Source of the DNA: Dietzia timorensis
GTDB taxonomy: Bacteria; Actinomycetota; Actinomycetes; Mycobacteriales; Mycobacteriaceae
Assembly: GCF_001659785.1 (NCBI RefSeq)
Contig: NZ_CP015961.1
Coordinates: 2,914,001 to 2,978,000 of the forward strand
Direction: 5' to 3'
Length of the DNA stretch: 64,000 nt
How positions within the stretch are numbered: position 1 is the first letter of the stretch; each line of letters opens with the position of its first letter. A program made the translations under genes and the position numbers. The notes beneath the pieces are model-generated. The model was not told the origin of the DNA and ran no database searches. It worked only from the letters and a program-made list of their open reading frames with translations. Positions 31,515 through 40,544 of the stretch are shown here, piece after piece.

Positions 31515-33949
31515 TCGGTCTTCTTCTCCGGCTTCGCGAGCGGGGCGACGAGCCTCTCACCGGGGGTGATCGTGTACTCGGCGCCCTGGACGAAAATGTC
31601 GAGTGAGCGGTCGCCGACCTCGAGATCGAATGCGATCTCGTCGGCGGTCACCTCGACGCGGACCCGCTGGCCGCGGATAGTCAGGCGGTAGGTGAGTTTG
31701 TCCCACTCCTCGGGGAGGCGGGGGTCGAAGGTGATGTCGCCGCCCGGGTCGCGCATGCCGCCGAAACCGCACACGAGCGCCGACCACACGCCGCCCGTCG
31801 AGGCTATGTGCACCCCGTCCGCGGCATTGCCGTGCACGTCGGCGAGGTCGACGACGAGAGCCTTGGAGAAGTGCTCGAAGGCTTCCTTCGCGTATCCGAT
31901 CTCCGCGGCGATGATCGACTGCACGACCGCGGACAGCGTCGAGTCGCCGGTGGTGAGCGGATCGTAGTACTCGAAATCCGCCCGTTTCTCGGCGTGGGTG
32001 AAGTCCTCTCCGCGGAGGAAAAGCGCGAGCACGACGTCAGCCTGCTTGAGCACTTGGTGCCGGTAGATGACGAGCGGATGGTAGTGCAGAAGCAGCGGCC
32101 GGTGCGGGTTGTCGATGTCCTTGTCCCACACCTCTTTGTCGAGGAAATGCTCGTCCTGCGGATGCACCTCGAGCTTGTCGTCGTAGGCGATGAACATCTG
32201 CTCGGCCGCGCGCTGCCAGTCGTCGATCTCGTGCTCGCGGAGGCCCAGGCGGTGGACCATCGTCTCGTACTCGTCGGGCACCCGGCGAGCCATCTCGAGA
32301 ACCACGGTCACCGCGGCGTGGAGGTTGGCGCGCGCCATGACGTTGGTGAACAGGTTGTTGTCGACGACGGTGGTGTACTCATCGGGGCCGGTCACCCCGT
32401 GGATGTGGAACTCCGAGCGCGAGTTGAAGAAGCCGAGCGACACCCACATGCGCGCGGTCTCGACGAGGACGTCGACGCCTTCGCGTGCCATGAAACGGAG
32501 GTCACCGGTGGCGAGGGTGTACTTGACGAGCGCGTGCGCGATGTCGGCGTTGATGTGGTACTGCGCCGTCCCCGCCTCGTAGTAGGCGGAGGATTCGCGT
32601 CCGTTGATCGTGCGCCACGGATACAGGGCGCCCTCGACCGAAAGCTCCTTCGCGCGGTCGCGAGCTTCCTGGAGCAGCGAATACCGGAAGCGCAGGGCAT
32701 TGCGCGCCGCCTGCGGCGAGGTGTAGGTGAGGAACGGCAGCACGTAGGTTTCGGTGTCCCAGAAGTAGTGGCCGTTGTAGCCGGACCCGGTCACTCCCTT
32801 CGCCGCGATGCCGTTCTGCTCGGCGCGCGCGGAGACCTGCGCGAGCTGGAAAAGGTTCCAGCGAATCGCCTGCTGGGTTTCGGGGGCACCTTCGACTTCG
32901 ACGTCAGACCTTGCCCAAAAGTCCTCGAACCAGTCGCGCTGGTACTGCTCGAGCGCCTCGACACCGGCCTCGCGGGCGCGGCGCAGTGTGCGCGAGCAGC
33001 GGTAGCCGAGTTCGCGCACCGGCGTGCCGACGGAGGTGTGATACGACGCCATCTTGACCAGGCGGATGACGCGGCCGGGCTTGGCGTGCACGTGGTAGAC
33101 GGACTTGGCGGAGTCGTCGTCGATGAAGGTGCGCAGCTCGTAGTCGTTATCGGTGATGAGCTGGTGGTCGGTGGCGACGGCGATGGTCATGCCCGAATTG
33201 GCGCAGCGGTAGCCGAGGATCTGGTGCTCGCCCTCGCTGCGGCGCAGGCGCGGCTCGAGCACGCGATGACTGAACGCCTCGGCCTTGCGCGGGTCGAACT
33301 CGCCGCCGGCCTGCGAGGCGAGGTGGTACTCGTCCTCCCCGTCCTGCCGGTTGAGCAGCTGCGAGGAGATCACGACCGGGGCGGAATCCTCCGGGAGCAC
33401 GACTTCGTAGGTGTAGACCACGAGGTGCTTCTCCTCCATCGACACCATTCGGGTCGAGTTGATCTGCACCATTTTTCCTGACGGCGTACGCCAGTTGACG
33501 CTGCGACGGAGGATGCCCTCGCGGAAGTCGATCGAGCGATCGTAGTCCTCGAGATCTGCGACCTGGAGTCGGAGGGGCTCGTCGTCGACATAGATACGGA
33601 TGGTCTTCGAATCGGGCGCGTTGACGATGGTCTGGCCATCGCGGGCGAGGCCGAACGCGTCCTCGGCGTGCTCGATCTGCCAGGTCTCGTGGAAACCGTT
33701 GACAAAGGTGCCGTGCTGGGCGCTGTCGCGGCCCTCGTCCGGGTTGCCGCGGAGCCCGAGGAAACCGTTGCCCACCGCGAACACGGTCTCGGAGACGCCC
33801 AGCGGTCCCGCCTTCGGGCTCGTCTCGCTCCACCGCCACGGGTCGACCGGGTGCATGGAGCGGTCGATCTCCGGCACCTCGAGGTGGCTGCGGAGATTGA
33901 CGCCGTGCGTCGTGCGGTTGAGTCCGGCGGAGGGAAGATAGGAATTCAT
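31511..33949 (-). CDS. Glycoside hydrolase family 65 (disaccharide phosphorylase/hydrolase)
   Basis: 812 aa. The N-terminal beta-sandwich includes SETVFAVGNGFLGLRGNPDE, the catalytic (alpha/alpha)6 barrel has YNGHYFWDTETYVLPFLTY, the general acid Glu is in HGVTGPDEYTTVVDNNLF, and the phosphate-side loop LADVHGNAADGVHIASTGG follows. Family 65 enzymes phosphorolyse maltose, trehalose or kojibiose, or hydrolyse trehalose. The adjacent beta-phosphoglucomutase argues for a phosphorylase that releases beta-glucose-1-phosphate. Exact disaccharide not decidable by eye. Confidence 0.88.
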   Translation of the reverse strand: MNSYLPSAGLNRTTHGVNLRSHLEVPEIDRSMHPVDPWRWSETSPKAGPLGVSETVFAVGNGFLGLRGNPDEGRDSAQHGTFVNGFHETWQIEHAEDAFGLARDGQTIVNAPDSKTIRIYVDDEPLRLQVADLEDYDRSIDFREGILRRSVNWRTPSGKMVQINSTRMVSMEEKHLVVYTYEVVLPEDSAPVVISSQLLNRQDGEDEYHLASQAGGEFDPRKAEAFSHRVLEPRLRRSEGEHQILGYRCANSGMTIAVATDHQLITDNDYELRTFIDDDSAKSVYHVHAKPGRVIRLVKMASYHTSVGTPVRELGYRCSRTLRRAREAGVEALEQYQRDWFEDFWARSDVEVEGAPETQQAIRWNLFQLAQVSARAEQNGIAAKGVTGSGYNGHYFWDTETYVLPFLTYTSPQAARNALRFRYSLLQEARDRAKELSVEGALYPWRTINGRESSAYYEAGTAQYHINADIAHALVKYTLATGDLRFMAREGVDVLVETARMWVSLGFFNSRSEFHIHGVTGPDEYTTVVDNNLFTNVMARANLHAAVTVVLEMARRVPDEYETMVHRLGLREHEIDDWQRAAEQMFIAYDDKLEVHPQDEHFLDKEVWDKDIDNPHRPLLLHYHPLVIYRHQVLKQADVVLALFLRGEDFTHAEKRADFEYYDPLTTGDSTLSAVVQSIIAAEIGYAKEAFEHFSKALVVDLADVHGNAADGVHIASTGGVWSALVCGFGGMRDPGGDITFDPRLPEEWDKLTYRLTIRGQRVRVEVTADEIAFDLEVGDRSLDIFVQGAEYTITPGERLVAPLAKPEKKTD

Positions 33950-33992
33950 CTCGGACCGACTTTCGAAGGAGGGTGTGGAGCCGGGCTAGAAC

Positions 33993-34685
33993 TTACAACA
34001 ATTCGTCGAGTTCACGCACGACGACGGTGGCTCCCGCCTCGCTCAGCGCGTCGGCGCCGGCGCCGCGGTCGACGCCGACGACGCCCGCGAAATCGCCTGC
34101 CGCGCCCGCCTGAACTCCGGAGATCGCGTCCTCGATCACCAGCGCGGTTGACGAGGGGACGCCGAGAAGTTCGGCACCGTAGAGATAGGTATCGGGGGCA
34201 GGCTTGCCGGGAAGCCCCTGGGCGGCGGACACGGCGCCGTCAACCACGTAGGTGAAGCGGTCGCGGAGCCCGGCGGACGTGAGTACCTGGGAGGCGTTTT
34301 TGGAGCTCGACACGACAGCCTTGGCGATACCTGCCTCGTCGAGCGCGTCGATGAAGCGCACGGACGCCGGGTACGGCTCGATTCCGGCGGCGAGGAGGTC
34401 GAGGAACAGCGTGTTCTTGCGTTCGCCGAGTTCTTCGACGTAGGCGTCATCGTGGTCCAGACCGCGGTCGTCGAGCAGCGAGCCGATCCCGGCGGTGCGC
34501 GGCTTGCCGTCGAGGAAGGCGAAGTAGTCGGCGTCGACGTAGTCGCTGACGCCCGCGGAGGCGAACAGCGGCTGGAACAGGCCGGCCCACGCCTGCATGT
34601 GGAGGTCCGCCGTGGGGGTGATGACCCCGTCGAGGTCGAACAGCACCGCACCGGCGCCGAAGAGCTTATCGTCGGCCAGTCCCAT
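33993..34685 (-). CDS. pgmB: Beta-phosphoglucomutase, HAD superfamily
   Basis: 230 aa from ATG 34685, which has GGGGG 6 nt upstream; ATG 34697 would add four residues. HAD motif I is VLFDLDGVITPTADLH, motif II AVVSSSKNASQVL, the motif III Lys in GLPGKPAPDTYL and motif IV VIEDAISGVQAG. It converts beta-glucose-1-phosphate to glucose-6-phosphate. Pairing with GH65 makes a complete phosphorolytic disaccharide route. Confidence 0.88.
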   Translation of the reverse strand: MGLADDKLFGAGAVLFDLDGVITPTADLHMQAWAGLFQPLFASAGVSDYVDADYFAFLDGKPRTAGIGSLLDDRGLDHDDAYVEELGERKNTLFLDLLAAGIEPYPASVRFIDALDEAGIAKAVVSSSKNASQVLTSAGLRDRFTYVVDGAVSAAQGLPGKPAPDTYLYGAELLGVPSSTALVIEDAISGVQAGAAGDFAGVVGVDRGAGADALSEAGATVVVRELDELL

Positions 34686-34715
34686 TTGCGCCCCCATATA
34701 CGTCGATTGGATAGT

Positions 34716-34747
34716 TAGGTGTCACAGTATTACTAGGTGTCACAGTA
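34716..34747. promoter_or_regulatory. Tandem direct repeat in the pgmB/lipoprotein divergent region
   Basis: TAGGTGTCACAGTA occurs twice, at 34716-34729 and 34734-34747, 18 bp apart start to start. It lies just upstream of pgmB and suggests a cooperative activator or repressor site for the GH65-pgmB pair. Confidence 0.45.
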
Positions 34748-34835
34748 GTTGTATCCACGCCAAGTCCGCGCCGATGCGCAGCAGCTTTGGCAGAATAGTT
34801 TCTTGATATTTGCTTGCACGTTAAGGGGACGTACT

Positions 34836-35681
34836 TTGAGAGCTCGAAAACTGCTCGCCGCACTCGCCGCATCGGCGACGGCCACGGCGCTTCTGGCGGG
34901 TTGCTCCGGCGGCGGCGAGGAAGAAGGAGTCTCCACCGCCGAGGAGGTCGTCGACGGCGCCCATCCCGCCGATGGCGAGGCCGCGGACCCCGAGCGCGAT
35001 CCGCGCATCGGCACCAACACCGAGCTCGCCGAGAAGCTGATCACGGCCGAGGACCTGCAGGATTTCGACGCCAACGCGAAGACCTCGGAGCTCGATTCGG
35101 AGACGATCGTCAGCTACGTCGAGGGTCGCGAGGCGATCAAGGACGCCTCGGAGATCTTCGGCGGAACCTGCGACAGCGCGCTCGACACCGATGTCGTCGT
35201 CGACAGCCTGCTGGACGACGCCGTCATCAACCGCGTCTCCTTCCCGGAGGCCGAGGGCGAGGCGCCGAAGGACGCCGGCGCCACGACGGTCGCGCTGAAG
35301 CCGGGCAAGCTCGACGGGTTCCTCGACCGCTCCAACTACACCGGCTGCCAGGGTGCGCAGGCGCCGTCGACCGAGGTCCCCGGCGTCGAGGCCGGCAACG
35401 AGCCGTTCACGGTCACGCTCGGCATCGCGGTCGAGGACCTTACCGGTGTCGAGGGCGTCGAGGGTTTCCGCGAGGTACGCGACATCGTCAAGAGCAACGA
35501 CGCGGGAGAGACCGCGCTCAGCCGCAACATCATCATCCACGCGTACGCGGGCGACACCACGATCGAGATCTCCTACAGCGCGAACAGCGACGGGCCGGAC
35601 ACGAACCCCATCACGGCGGTCGACAACGAGCGGCTGGGCGAGATCCTGTCCGCCCAGGCGGCGAAGCTCCAGGACGCCTAG
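34836..35681 (+). CDS. Secreted lipoprotein of unknown function
   Basis: 281 aa from a TTG with AAGGGG upstream. The signal peptide MRARKLLAALAASATATALL ends in the lipobox LLAGC, followed by an acidic, Gly/Glu-rich linker and a soluble domain with two Cys (GGTCDSAL and YTGCQGAQ) likely to form a disulfide. No family recognised. Two tandem repeats upstream may belong to the divergent gene. Confidence 0.75.
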   Translation: MRARKLLAALAASATATALLAGCSGGGEEEGVSTAEEVVDGAHPADGEAADPERDPRIGTNTELAEKLITAEDLQDFDANAKTSELDSETIVSYVEGREAIKDASEIFGGTCDSALDTDVVVDSLLDDAVINRVSFPEAEGEAPKDAGATTVALKPGKLDGFLDRSNYTGCQGAQAPSTEVPGVEAGNEPFTVTLGIAVEDLTGVEGVEGFREVRDIVKSNDAGETALSRNIIIHAYAGDTTIEISYSANSDGPDTNPITAVDNERLGEILSAQAAKLQDA

Positions 35682-35706
35682 TCGACGCCTTCTCCTTATG
35701 ACGACG

Positions 35707-35746
35707 AAGGCGGGTATCTCCCCTGGTAGAGGAGGTACCCGCCTTT
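35707..35746. terminator. Bidirectional terminator between lipoprotein and lpd
   Basis: Stem of AAGGCGGGTA..CTCC with its complement ending in GCCTTT, loop about 9 nt. The convergent genes share it. Confidence 0.75.
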
Positions 35747-35764
35747 CTCGTACGTGTGGTCGCG

Positions 35765-37156
35765 CTAGAGGTTGATCATGTGGCCTTCGATGCCCTCGGC
35801 GGTTTCCTTGATCGCCTCGGACAGCGTCGGGTGGGTGTGCACGTTGCGCGCGATCTCGGCGGCAGTGAGGTCCCACATCTGCGCGAGCGTCAGCTCCGGA
35901 AGGAGTTCGGAGACGTTCGCACCAACGAGGTGCGCGCCGAGGAGCTCGCCGTGCGTGCCGTCGGCGACGAGCTTGACAAAGCCCGTGGGGTCGCCCTGGC
36001 CGAGCGCCTTGCCGTTCGCGGAGTACGGGAACTTCGACACCTTGACGTCGAAGCCCTCGTCCTTGGCCTGCGCCTCGGTGAGCCCGAACGACGCGACCTG
36101 CGGCTCCGAGAACGTCGCGCGAGGCATCATCCGGTAGTCGCCGAGCGTCTGGGTCTCGGCGCCGGCCATGGTTTCGGCGGCCACGACGCCCTGCGCCTCG
36201 GCGACGTGGGCGAGCTGGAGCTTGGCCGTGACATCGCCGATGGCGTAGATCCCGTCGACGTTGGTGCGCATCTGCTCGTCGATCGCGATGGCGCCGCGCT
36301 CGGTGAGCTCGACACCGGCTGCCTCGAGGCCGATGCCCTCGACGCGCGGGGCGAAGCCCACGGCGACCAGCACCTTGTCCACGACGAGAGTGTCGTTCTT
36401 CTTGCCGTCGGCGGACTCGATGTCGACCTCGACGGAGTCGCCCTTATCGCGAACCTCGGTGGTCTTGTGCGCGGTCTTGATGGTGATACCGAGCTTCTTG
36501 TACGCCTTGGTGATCTCCTTGGAGACGTCCTCGTCCTCGTTCGGCAGGACGCGGTCCAGGAACTCGACGACCGTGACGTCGACGCCGTAGTTGGCGAGCA
36601 CATAGGCGAACTCCATGCCGATGGCGCCGGCGCCGATAACCACCATGGAATCGGGCAGGTCGCGGTCGACAATGAGTTCCTCGTAGGACACGACGTTGTC
36701 GGAGAGCTCGACCCCCGGGAGCGTCTTGACGACCGAGCCGGTGGCGATGATCGCGTTGTCGAAGGTGTACTTCTCGCCGTCGACCTCGATCGTGTGCGCG
36801 TCGACGAAGGTGCCTCGCCCGTCGATCTCGGTGATCTTGTTCTTCTTCATCAGGAAGTGGACGCCCTTGACGATTCCCGCGGATACCTTGCGGCTGCGAT
36901 CGACAGCCTTGCCGTAGTCGAAGGTGACGTCGCCGGAGATGCCGAACTCCTCGGCCTTGTGCTTAAAGGTGTGCGCGACCTCCGCGTTCTTGATCAGGGA
37001 TTTTGCGGGGATACAGCCCACGTTGAGGCACACGCCGCCCCAGTACTTCTGCTCCACAACAGCCACTTTGAGGCCGAGTTGTGCCGCGCGAATCGCGGAT
37101 ACGTAGCCGCCGGGTCCGGCGCCGAGGACGATGAGATCGAATTTGTTGTCAGCCAT
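35765..37156 (-). CDS. lpd: Dihydrolipoyl dehydrogenase
   Basis: 463 aa. E3 of 2-oxoacid dehydrogenase complexes; reoxidises lipoyl groups with FAD and NAD. FAD motif [20 protein letters not shown], redox-active disulfide [18 protein letters not shown] site [16 protein letters not shown], central [14 protein letters not shown], and the C-terminal catalytic His in [13 protein letters not shown]. All intact and full length. ATG 37156 preferred; a GTG three codons upstream is possible. Confidence 0.95.
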   Translation of the reverse strand: MADNKFDLIVLGAGPGGYVSAIRAAQLGLKVAVVEQKYWGGVCLNVGCIPAKSLIKNAEVAHTFKHKAEEFGISGDVTFDYGKAVDRSRKVSAGIVKGVHFLMKKNKITEIDGRGTFVDAHTIEVDGEKYTFDNAIIATGSVVKTLPGVELSDNVVSYEELIVDRDLPDSMVVIGAGAIGMEFAYVLANYGVDVTVVEFLDRVLPNEDEDVSKEITKAYKKLGITIKTAHKTTEVRDKGDSVEVDIESADGKKNDTLVVDKVLVAVGFAPRVEGIGLEAAGVELTERGAIAIDEQMRTNVDGIYAIGDVTAKLQLAHVAEAQGVVAAETMAGAETQTLGDYRMMPRATFSEPQVASFGLTEAQAKDEGFDVKVSKFPYSANGKALGQGDPTGFVKLVADGTHGELLGAHLVGANVSELLPELTLAQMWDLTAAEIARNVHTHPTLSEAIKETAEGIEGHMINL

Positions 37157-37205
37157 ATTTCCCACAATATGCGACTTCGCTCAGATGCGCCGAGCCGAAA
37201 TGGAC

Positions 37206-37235
37206 AAACCGCCCCACCAGGCGGTGGGGCGGTTT
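37206..37235 (-). terminator. Terminator after the 42-aa porin-like gene
   Basis: Perfect 13-bp stem AAACCGCCCCACC with a 4-nt loop, followed by GTTTG on the minus strand. Confidence 0.85.
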
Positions 37236-37250
37236 GCGCAGTGCCGCGAA

Positions 37251-37379
37251 TTAGCTGCCGAGGAAGCTCTTGAACGCGGTCTTGACGAGCGAAGCGACCG
37301 CGTCGCCGATGGAGTCGGCGATGTCGTCGGTCAGGTTGTCGGAGCCGGAGGAGAGGCTGCCGGTGAGGTCGAGGCTCAT
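37251..37379 (-). CDS. Small amphipathic peptide, porin-like
   Basis: 42 aa: MSLDLTGSLSSGSDNLTDDI, then ADSIGDAVASLVKTAFKSFL and Gly-Ser. No signal peptide. It is an acidic amphipathic helix of the type seen in corynebacterial PorA/PorH/PorB channel peptides. Ribosome site AAGGA, and its own perfect terminator, indicate a real short transcript. Assignment is by character, not alignment. Confidence 0.6.
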   Translation of the reverse strand: MSLDLTGSLSSGSDNLTDDIADSIGDAVASLVKTAFKSFLGS

Positions 37380-37551
37380 GTAAAAGATCCTTCCAAGGGT
37401 GCCTGCACGAAGGTGCAGGCACATAACAAAACGTACTCGCCTAGGTTATAAATAATTCTTGCTTAGCTCAAGAGCTGTGCCAGCACATTTCTCCGATATT
37501 CAGGTAAATGTCACCGGCTCACCCCCGCCGCGGGACATGCACTATGGACAT

Positions 37552-39594
37552 ATGACCGACAACGCGAACCCCAACGACACCTCCGACCCGCACCTCTGGC
37601 TCGAAGAGGTGGAAGGCGCCGACGCGCTCGACTTCGCGCGGACCCGCTCGGACGCCACCCTCGCCGCAGCGGAGGCCGACCCGGAGTACCTCGCCCTCGA
37701 GCGTGACGCCCGCTCGATCCTCGATGCCTCGGACCGCATCCCGTGGTCGCAGATCCGCGGCGACTGGGCGTACAACTTCTGGCGCGACGCCTCCCACCCC
37801 CGCGGCATCTGGCGGCGCATGCCTCTTTCGCAATTTATGACGTCGGGCGGCCCGGATCCCGCCTCGTCGCACTGGGAGCTCCTGCTTGATGTCGACGCGC
37901 TCGCGGCGGAAGAGGGCGTCAACTGGGTCTACGCGGGCACCGTGGTGCGCAGGCCCGCGGACGACCGGGCGCTCTGTTTGCTCTCGAAGGGCGGGGCGGA
38001 CGCCGTCGTCGTGCGTGAGTTCGACCTGGCGACGGCCGACTTCGTCCCCGGCGGGCTCTGGTTGGACGAGGCCAAGCAGGACGTGTCGTGGGTCGACGAG
38101 GACACGGTCGCTGTGGTCTCGGCGGCCGAGGCGGCTACCTCGTCCGGTTACGGGCGGCGCGTGAAGCTGTGGCGGCGCGGCGAGGGCCTGGCGACCGAGG
38201 CGATTTGGGAGGGCGAGGTCGACGATGTCGCCGTCGGCTTCTCCAAGGATCCAGAGACCGGGCGCGAGGTCGCCACGCGCGCGCTCGATTTCCACAACGC
38301 CGCGTACGCCGTGCGTTCGGGGCCGGAGGAGGACTGGCTCCCGCTCGACCTCCCGACCGACTGCCGGCTCGTGCAGACCGCCGAGCATCTCATCTTGCTA
38401 CCGCGCGGGGCGGCAGAGGTCGCCGGCACGCAGATCCCCGCGGGCGGCATCGGGGCGCTGCGTTGGTCCGACGTCATCGATGGGTCGCTGCGGGCGGACG
38501 TGCTGTGGGAGCCCTCGGAGCGCCAGGCGCTCGAGGACATCTCGGTCACACGCAGCGGGTTGCTGTGCACCGTGCTCGACGATGTCCAGTCGAGCCTGTT
38601 CTGGCTGCGTCCGGGCGATAATGGCTGGTCTCATACGCCCGTAGAGGGGCTCGGCGAGCATGCGGAGGTGACGGTCACCGCGACCGATCGTTTCACCTCC
38701 GATGTGGCCGTGTTGGCGCTGAGTAATCCGGTCACCCCGCCGTCATTGGTGACGATCGACGGGGACGTATTGGCGCAGACGCCGACGCGCTTTGACGCGA
38801 AGAACGTGGTGGTCGAGCAGTATTTCGCGGAATCGGACGACGGTACGCGTGTGCCGTATTTCGTGATGCGGCGCAGCGACGTGGACGGCCCCGCACCGAC
38901 GGTCCTCTACGGCTATGGGGGATTCGAGATCGCGATGACGCCGTCGTACGCGGCGCTCCGGGGAAAGCTGTGGCTCGAGCGCGGCGGGCATTATGTCGTC
39001 GCGGGGATCCGGGGCGGCGGCGAGTACGGTCCGGGTTGGCACGCTGCGGCGCTGCGCGAGAAGCGGCCGCGCGCGTACGAGGACTTCGCCGCGGTCGCGC
39101 GGGATGTCGTGCGGCGCGGACTCACGACACCCGCGAAGCTCGGCGCCTACGGCGGGTCGAACGGCGGGCTGCTCATGGGTGTGATGCTCACGCGGTATCC
39201 GGAACTGTTCGGCGCGATCGGGTGCGCGGTGCCGCTGCTCGACATGCGCCGGTACAACAGGCTGCTCGCGGGGGCGTCGTGGATGGCCGAGTACGGCGAC
39301 CCGGATGTGCCCGGCGACTGGGAGTTCATCTCGCGGTACTCGCCGTATCAGCAGGTTTCCGAGGCCGCGGAGCGTACCTATCCCCCGGTGTTCCTCACGA
39401 CCTCGACGCGAGACGACCGAGTCCACCCGGGGCACGCGCGGAAGATGGTCGCCGCGCTCGAGGCTGCCGGGCACGACGTGACGTATTTCGAGAACACCGA
39501 GGGCGGGCACGCGGGCGCCGCCGACAACTCGCAGGAGGCGCGCAAGAACGCCCTTTTGTACTGGTTTCTCGCTAAGCGGCTGGGACTTTACTGA
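37552..39594 (+). CDS. Prolyl oligopeptidase family serine peptidase (S9)
   Basis: 680 aa from ATG 37552. An N-terminal beta-propeller begins DPHLWLEEVEGADALDFA, the typical S9A opening. The C-terminal hydrolase has VLYGYGGFEIAMTPSY, the nucleophile in YGGSNGGLLMG, the Asp in TSTRDDRVHPGH and the His in NTEGGHAGAA. No signal peptide, so it should cleave peptides in the cytoplasm. It overlaps the convergent hydrolase gene by 23 bp. Confidence 0.9.
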   Translation: MTDNANPNDTSDPHLWLEEVEGADALDFARTRSDATLAAAEADPEYLALERDARSILDASDRIPWSQIRGDWAYNFWRDASHPRGIWRRMPLSQFMTSGGPDPASSHWELLLDVDALAAEEGVNWVYAGTVVRRPADDRALCLLSKGGADAVVVREFDLATADFVPGGLWLDEAKQDVSWVDEDTVAVVSAAEAATSSGYGRRVKLWRRGEGLATEAIWEGEVDDVAVGFSKDPETGREVATRALDFHNAAYAVRSGPEEDWLPLDLPTDCRLVQTAEHLILLPRGAAEVAGTQIPAGGIGALRWSDVIDGSLRADVLWEPSERQALEDISVTRSGLLCTVLDDVQSSLFWLRPGDNGWSHTPVEGLGEHAEVTVTATDRFTSDVAVLALSNPVTPPSLVTIDGDVLAQTPTRFDAKNVVVEQYFAESDDGTRVPYFVMRRSDVDGPAPTVLYGYGGFEIAMTPSYAALRGKLWLERGGHYVVAGIRGGGEYGPGWHAAALREKRPRAYEDFAAVARDVVRRGLTTPAKLGAYGGSNGGLLMGVMLTRYPELFGAIGCAVPLLDMRRYNRLLAGASWMAEYGDPDVPGDWEFISRYSPYQQVSEAAERTYPPVFLTTSTRDDRVHPGHARKMVAALEAAGHDVTYFENTEGGHAGAADNSQEARKNALLYWFLAKRLGLY

Positions 39595-40447
39595 TCCAGT
39601 CGAGCACGGCCTCGAGTATCGGCTCCGGGGTGCGCGCCCACTTGTTGTGGCCGAGGTCGGCGTCGATGTGCCGCATCGTGCGCGGGGCGTTCGGGAAGAA
39701 GTCGAGCCAGTAGCGCGCAGCGGACTGCGGGGCGAGTTCGTCGCCCGGGAGTGTGATCGCGAGCGCCGGCGTGCGCACCTTTTCCATCCCCTCGAGGTAG
39801 TCGACATCCGCGCCGAGCGGGTTCATGCGGCCCGTGCGCACGAGTTGCGACCAGTCGAGGATACGCCGGCCGGGCTGCAGCCCCTCGCCGCCGAAGAACG
39901 ATGCAGGTACTGCGCCGAACAGCCCCGCGCCGATGGGCAGGACCATCGATCCGGCCCTCAGGCGGCGGCCGACATTCGGGGCGTATCCGCGATGGAACGG
40001 GGACTGGGTCGCCACACCTATGACGCCGGACAGTCCCCTCCCCGGGGACCGCATGATCGCCTCGCGCGCAGCGTAGTACGCGGCGAGCTGGCCTCCCTGG
40101 GAGTGTCCGAGCATGTAGAGCGGGAGTTCCGGGTCCGCCGTGTGCGCGCGGAGCGTGTCGACGGCGAGCGGGAAGTCCTTGGCGGCCGCATCGTGGTACC
40201 CAGTGGGCGTGGCCCTCCTGCCGACTCCGATGGTGCTGGTGCCCTGCCCGGGAAGTTCGGTGCTCGCGGCGGTGTATCCGGCGGCGGCGAACGCCTCGGC
40301 GATGGGGTCGTAGTACCGGGCGCCGACGGCGATCCCGGGGAGGATGAGGACGATCCCCTTGGGGCCCGCGGCGTCGAAGATGCGAAGTTCGCTCGTGTGC
40401 CCGTCGGCGTGTTCGAGCGTGGTGATCGTGTCGGGCGTGCGTGCCAC
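39572..40447 (-). CDS. Alpha/beta hydrolase (serine aminopeptidase S33-like)
   Basis: 291 aa, GTG start. Oxyanion segment GIVLILPGIAVGARYYDPIA, nucleophile elbow LGHSQGGQLAAYYA, acid in LAITLPGDELAPQ and His in ADLGHNKWA. The family includes esterases and lipases; substrate unknown. No export signal. Confidence 0.82.
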   Translation of the reverse strand: MARTPDTITTLEHADGHTSELRIFDAAGPKGIVLILPGIAVGARYYDPIAEAFAAAGYTAASTELPGQGTSTIGVGRRATPTGYHDAAAKDFPLAVDTLRAHTADPELPLYMLGHSQGGQLAAYYAAREAIMRSPGRGLSGVIGVATQSPFHRGYAPNVGRRLRAGSMVLPIGAGLFGAVPASFFGGEGLQPGRRILDWSQLVRTGRMNPLGADVDYLEGMEKVRTPALAITLPGDELAPQSAARYWLDFFPNAPRTMRHIDADLGHNKWARTPEPILEAVLDWISKVPAA

Positions 40448-40480
40448 GTGCGTTCCATCCCCTCTTGGTGCGGAATTGAC

Positions 40481-40526
40481 GAGGGGCCCTCGTCCGGCGA
40501 AATCTTACGCCGGGCGAGGGCCCCTC
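40481..40526 (-). terminator. Terminator after the first mycolyltransferase
   Basis: Long GC stem GAGGGGCCCTCG plus CCGGCG with matching complement and an A/T-rich loop of about 8 nt. It also backs the promoter side of the alpha/beta hydrolase gene. Confidence 0.8.
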
Positions 40527-40544
40527 TTTGACGCGGGCGTTTTA

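Noticed and set aside
31808-33481. Long plus-strand frame (557 codons) opposite the GH65 gene
   Set aside because: High-GC shadow frame; the minus strand carries all the GH65 motifs.
35756-37273. Long plus-strand frame opposite lpd
   Set aside because: Shadow frame; the intact lpd is on the minus strand.
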